NCBI RefSeq assembly: GCF_011602365.1
Contig: NZ_JAAONZ010000005.1
Span: 186,001 to 250,000, forward strand
Direction of reading: 5' to 3'
DNA length: 64,000 nt
Origin: Pseudomaricurvus hydrocarbonicus
GTDB lineage: Bacteria > Pseudomonadota > Gammaproteobacteria > Pseudomonadales > Cellvibrionaceae
Positions 61,439-64,000 of the stretch are shown one piece after another. The position numbers were made by a program, and so were the translations under genes. The notes under the pieces were generated by a model. It was not told where the DNA came from and made no database searches. It worked only from the letters and a program-made list of their open reading frames with translations. How positions within the stretch are numbered: the first letter of the stretch is position 1; each line of letters begins with the position of its first letter.

Positions 61439-64000
61439 ATGATCCAGATGAAAAGAACACTCTTGAAGGGCATTCTTTACGGCACCACCCTCGCTATAGC
61501 ACGGGGCCTTAAAAAGAACACTGAGGCCATCAAACAGGCCGGTAATATCGATTGCGTTGCCCAGATTATGCTGAAAGACGGCAGTATCGCTCGACATTAT
61601 GTGTTTAAAGGCGGGCGCATGGTGGACACCCGCGGCAGTGTTTATGATGGTGAAGCACAAGTGAATCTGGTGTTCCAGGATGTTGATACAGCACTGGGCT
61701 TTTTATCGCTGAAACCGGATTACCACACAATCGTTCACGATGCCAAGAATTTTAAAGCAGCTGTTCTCGGTGATAGTGAGCTGTGCGTCTGGTTTATGCA
61801 TTTGATGAACATGATAGCCTCGGGTACTCAGAAGATGGGAACCACCATGCCCGACGGATGCACGCGCTTGACCACCAACACCAATGGTGGTCCGATGTTT
61901 GTCTATGTCAAAGACAATAAGATTGTACGCATGACGCCCATCGACTTTGATGACAGCGACGCTGAGAGCTGGACCATCAAAGCACGCGGCAAAACATTCA
62001 CGCCGTTACGCCAGGGTGTTATCAACCCTCACGCCCAGGGCCTGAAGTCCACCGTTTATTCCGACAAGCGTATTCTCTACCCAATGAAACGGGTCGACTT
62101 CGACCCCAACGGTGAGCGCAATCCGCAGAACCGGGGTAAGTCCGGCTATGAGCGCATCAGCTGGGAAGAGGCCACCGACATCGTTGCCAATGAAATCAAG
62201 CGACAGCGCAAAGTCCACGGTCCCGGCTCAATCGCCATGGCCTTCGGCTCTCATCACCAGTGGGGGAATGTGGGCTATTACCTGTCGGCCTTATTGCGTT
62301 TCGGTAACCTGATTGGCTTTACCCGTGTGGTGCCCAACCCCGACAGCTGGGAAGGCTGGTACTGGGGTGCCATGCACCATTTCGGTAACAGTATGCGTGT
62401 GGGGATTCCCGGTCACTACGGCCTGGTGGAAGACTGCCTGAAAGAAGCGGAAATGATCGTTTTCTGGTCCAGTGACCCGGAAAGTACCAATGGCTACGCC
62501 AGTGGTCTTGAGGGTACCCAGCGCCGTTTCTGGGCCAAAGAACTGGGCATTGATTTTGTGCATATTGACCCCAACCTCAACGCCACCGCCCAGCTCTACG
62601 GGGGTCGCTGGATTCCCGTAAAACCAGGCACCGATCCGGCGTTGGCGATTGCCATCATGAATGTCTGGGTCAATGAAGATCTCTACGATAAAGACTATGT
62701 CGAGGGCCGCACCACCGGCTTTGATGAATGGAAAGCCTATCTGCTGGGCGAAGAGGATGGTGTTCCTAAAACCCCAGAATGGCAGGAAAAAGAAACCGGC
62801 GTGCAAGCGCATGTGGTACGCGCGCTGGCCAGAGCCTGGGGCAAAAAGAAAACCTATCTTGCGGCTGGAGGTCTCGGCACCGGTTTCGGTGGTGCTTGTC
62901 GTAACGCCACCGGCAGCCAGTGGGCTCGCAACATGATTCTGATGATGGCCATGCAAGGCTGGGGCAAGCCCGGAGTGAACTTCGGAAATCTGCAGGCAGG
63001 TACCCCACTGGATCACTATTTTTATTTCCCAGGCTATGCGGAAGGGGGCATTTCCGGAGAGCTGAATTTTACTGCGTGTGCAGTAAACAACTACCAGCGC
63101 ATGCCACACGTCCTGACCATGAATCCGGTAAAACAGATGATTCCCCGTCAGCGATTGGCCGATGCTATCGTCAACGGTAAGGCGAGCGGTTACATCTGGG
63201 ATGGTTCATCCGCAGAGGCACAATTTGCCGAGTTTCAGTATCCCATGCCCGGTTACTCCCCGGTGCACATGATCTACCGCTATGGATCGTCAAGCTTTGG
63301 GACCATCGCCAATTCCGATCGCTGGGTAGACATGTACCGTCATGATTCCCTGGAATGTGTGGTCAACCAGTCGATCTGGTTGGAAGGAGAGGCCGAATTC
63401 GCCGACATCATTCTGCCCGCTTGTACGTCTTTCGAGCGGTATGACATCAGCGACTGGGGCAACTCCGGCGGTTATATCCACCACAATACCGATCAGCTTA
63501 ATCATCGTACGGTGGTATTCCAGCACAAGTGTATCGAGCCGCTGGGAGAGTCGAAGTCAGACTATGACATATTTACGGCTGTGTTGAATAAACTGGGCCT
63601 GGGAGCGATGTTTACCGAAGGTTGCTCCGAGCTTGACTGGTGCAAACGTGTGTTCGAATCTTCAGACCTGCCGAACTACGTGAGCTGGAAAAAATTTATT
63701 AAAAAAGGCTACCACGTTATTCCACCGGCTCCGGAAAATCTGCGCACCCCAGCGTACTTCCGCTGGTTTGCAGAAGACCGTTTCAAAGATGTGCCTGAGC
63801 CCATGCCACTGCCTTCTCAGTGGTCTGATATCGCCGGCAAAGGACTGCAAACTCCTTCGGGCAAGATCGAATTTGTCTCCACTACCATTCAACGGAATGA
63901 CCCGAATAATCCAGAGCGGCCGGCGTTGAACCGTTACGTACCGTCCTGGGAAGGTACCCAGACCACTGAGTTGTACGACAAGTATCCGTTACAGCTGCTC
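61439..64000 (+). CDS. SCP2-like domain fused to a pyrogallol transhydroxylase-type molybdopterin oxidoreductase (partial)
   Basis: 854 codons are visible without a stop; the 3' end lies outside the window. ATG at 61439 with AGAGG 7 nt upstream. Residues about 36-118 look like an SCP2 sterol-carrier domain (QIMLKDGSIARHYVFKGGRM...NFKAAVLGDSELCVWFMHLM). From about residue 143 the protein follows the large subunit of pyrogallol-phloroglucinol transhydroxylase (DMSO-reductase family): GGPMFVYVKDNKIVRMTP, KARGKTFTPLR, SHHQWGNVGYY, NPDSWEGWYWG, WSSDPES, FYFPGYAEGGISG. The residues I recall as His144, Tyr152, Asp174 and Ser175 (Mo ligand) correspond to His272, Tyr280, Asp302 and Ser303 with identical spacing. 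No TAT signal was seen. The Fe-S small subunit should lie downstream. Confidence 0.88.
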   Translation, partial: MIQMKRTLLKGILYGTTLAIARGLKKNTEAIKQAGNIDCVAQIMLKDGSIARHYVFKGGRMVDTRGSVYDGEAQVNLVFQDVDTALGFLSLKPDYHTIVHDAKNFKAAVLGDSELCVWFMHLMNMIASGTQKMGTTMPDGCTRLTTNTNGGPMFVYVKDNKIVRMTPIDFDDSDAESWTIKARGKTFTPLRQGVINPHAQGLKSTVYSDKRILYPMKRVDFDPNGERNPQNRGKSGYERISWEEATDIVANEIKRQRKVHGPGSIAMAFGSHHQWGNVGYYLSALLRFGNLIGFTRVVPNPDSWEGWYWGAMHHFGNSMRVGIPGHYGLVEDCLKEAEMIVFWSSDPESTNGYASGLEGTQRRFWAKELGIDFVHIDPNLNATAQLYGGRWIPVKPGTDPALAIAIMNVWVNEDLYDKDYVEGRTTGFDEWKAYLLGEEDGVPKTPEWQEKETGVQAHVVRALARAWGKKKTYLAAGGLGTGFGGACRNATGSQWARNMILMMAMQGWGKPGVNFGNLQAGTPLDHYFYFPGYAEGGISGELNFTACAVNNYQRMPHVLTMNPVKQMIPRQRLADAIVNGKASGYIWDGSSAEAQFAEFQYPMPGYSPVHMIYRYGSSSFGTIANSDRWVDMYRHDSLECVVNQSIWLEGEAEFADIILPACTSFERYDISDWGNSGGYIHHNTDQLNHRTVVFQHKCIEPLGESKSDYDIFTAVLNKLGLGAMFTEGCSELDWCKRVFESSDLPNYVSWKKFIKKGYHVIPPAPENLRTPAYFRWFAEDRFKDVPEPMPLPSQWSDIAGKGLQTPSGKIEFVSTTIQRNDPNNPERPALNRYVPSWEGTQTTELYDKYPLQLL

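Noticed and set aside
1-64000. tRNA, rRNA or integrase-flanked genomic island with attachment sites
   Set aside because: No cloverleaf with conserved T-loop, no rRNA segment and no integrase were recognised by eye; the accessory region's right border lies outside the window.

Overview
The window is a piece of a Gram-negative chromosome, most likely from an aerobic, probably marine gammaproteobacterium. The evidence is an mlaFEDCB lipid-asymmetry operon, a complete type II secretion cluster in the order found in Xanthomonas (xps), two TonB-dependent receptors and several acyl-CoA enzymes. I cannot place it below class from the sequence alone. No rRNA, tRNA or CRISPR array was seen.

Bases 1-14,900 look like ordinary chromosome. 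In order they hold mlaFEDCB (minus strand, mlaB cut by the window edge), an ACR3 arsenite exporter, a TAT-exported molybdenum hydroxylase pair of the IorAB type, an overlapping pair of an AMP-phosphorylase-like enzyme and a PRPP synthetase, a nitronate monooxygenase-like flavoprotein, a small glycine-zipper envelope protein, an enoyl-CoA hydratase and an SCP-x-type thiolase. Bases 14,910-16,590 are AT-rich, largely non-coding, and may hold decayed sequence.

Bases 16,600-32,750 form a secretion block. A large secreted repeat protein and a secreted M11-type metalloprotease lie beside gspEFGHIJKLM, a gspC/N-like gene and gspD. The two secreted proteins are natural candidates for export by this system.

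Bases 33,470-50,720 are mixed: a TonB receptor, a ThDP-dependent 2-oxoacid decarboxylase, a heterodimeric ABC exporter with one degenerate ATP site, an unusually short acyl-CoA synthetase, a small unknown protein, a DUF3604 protein, a GH3 beta-glucosidase with the remnant of an upstream membrane protein, and an AraC regulator with an in-frame amber codon upstream.

Bases 50,800-64,000 are an accessory region with clear scars. It opens with three related 50-bp repeats, a truncated Tn3-family transposase, a REP-like hairpin and the last 33 codons of a fumarylacetoacetate-hydrolase-family gene. A catabolic gene set follows: a frameshifted polysaccharide-deacetylase-type hydrolase, a frameshifted VOC protein, MarR regulator, Rieske oxygenase, TonB receptor, amidohydrolase remnant, a LinD/PcpC-like glutathione transferase, an intact VOC protein, and a molybdopterin enzyme that runs off the window end. 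That last protein aligns closely with the large subunit of pyrogallol-phloroglucinol transhydroxylase, keeps its His, Tyr, Asp and Mo-ligand Ser at matching spacing, and carries an extra N-terminal SCP2-like domain. This combination, an anaerobe-type polyphenol enzyme fused to a lipid-transfer-like domain in an oxygenase-rich, partly decayed island, is the most unusual thing here.
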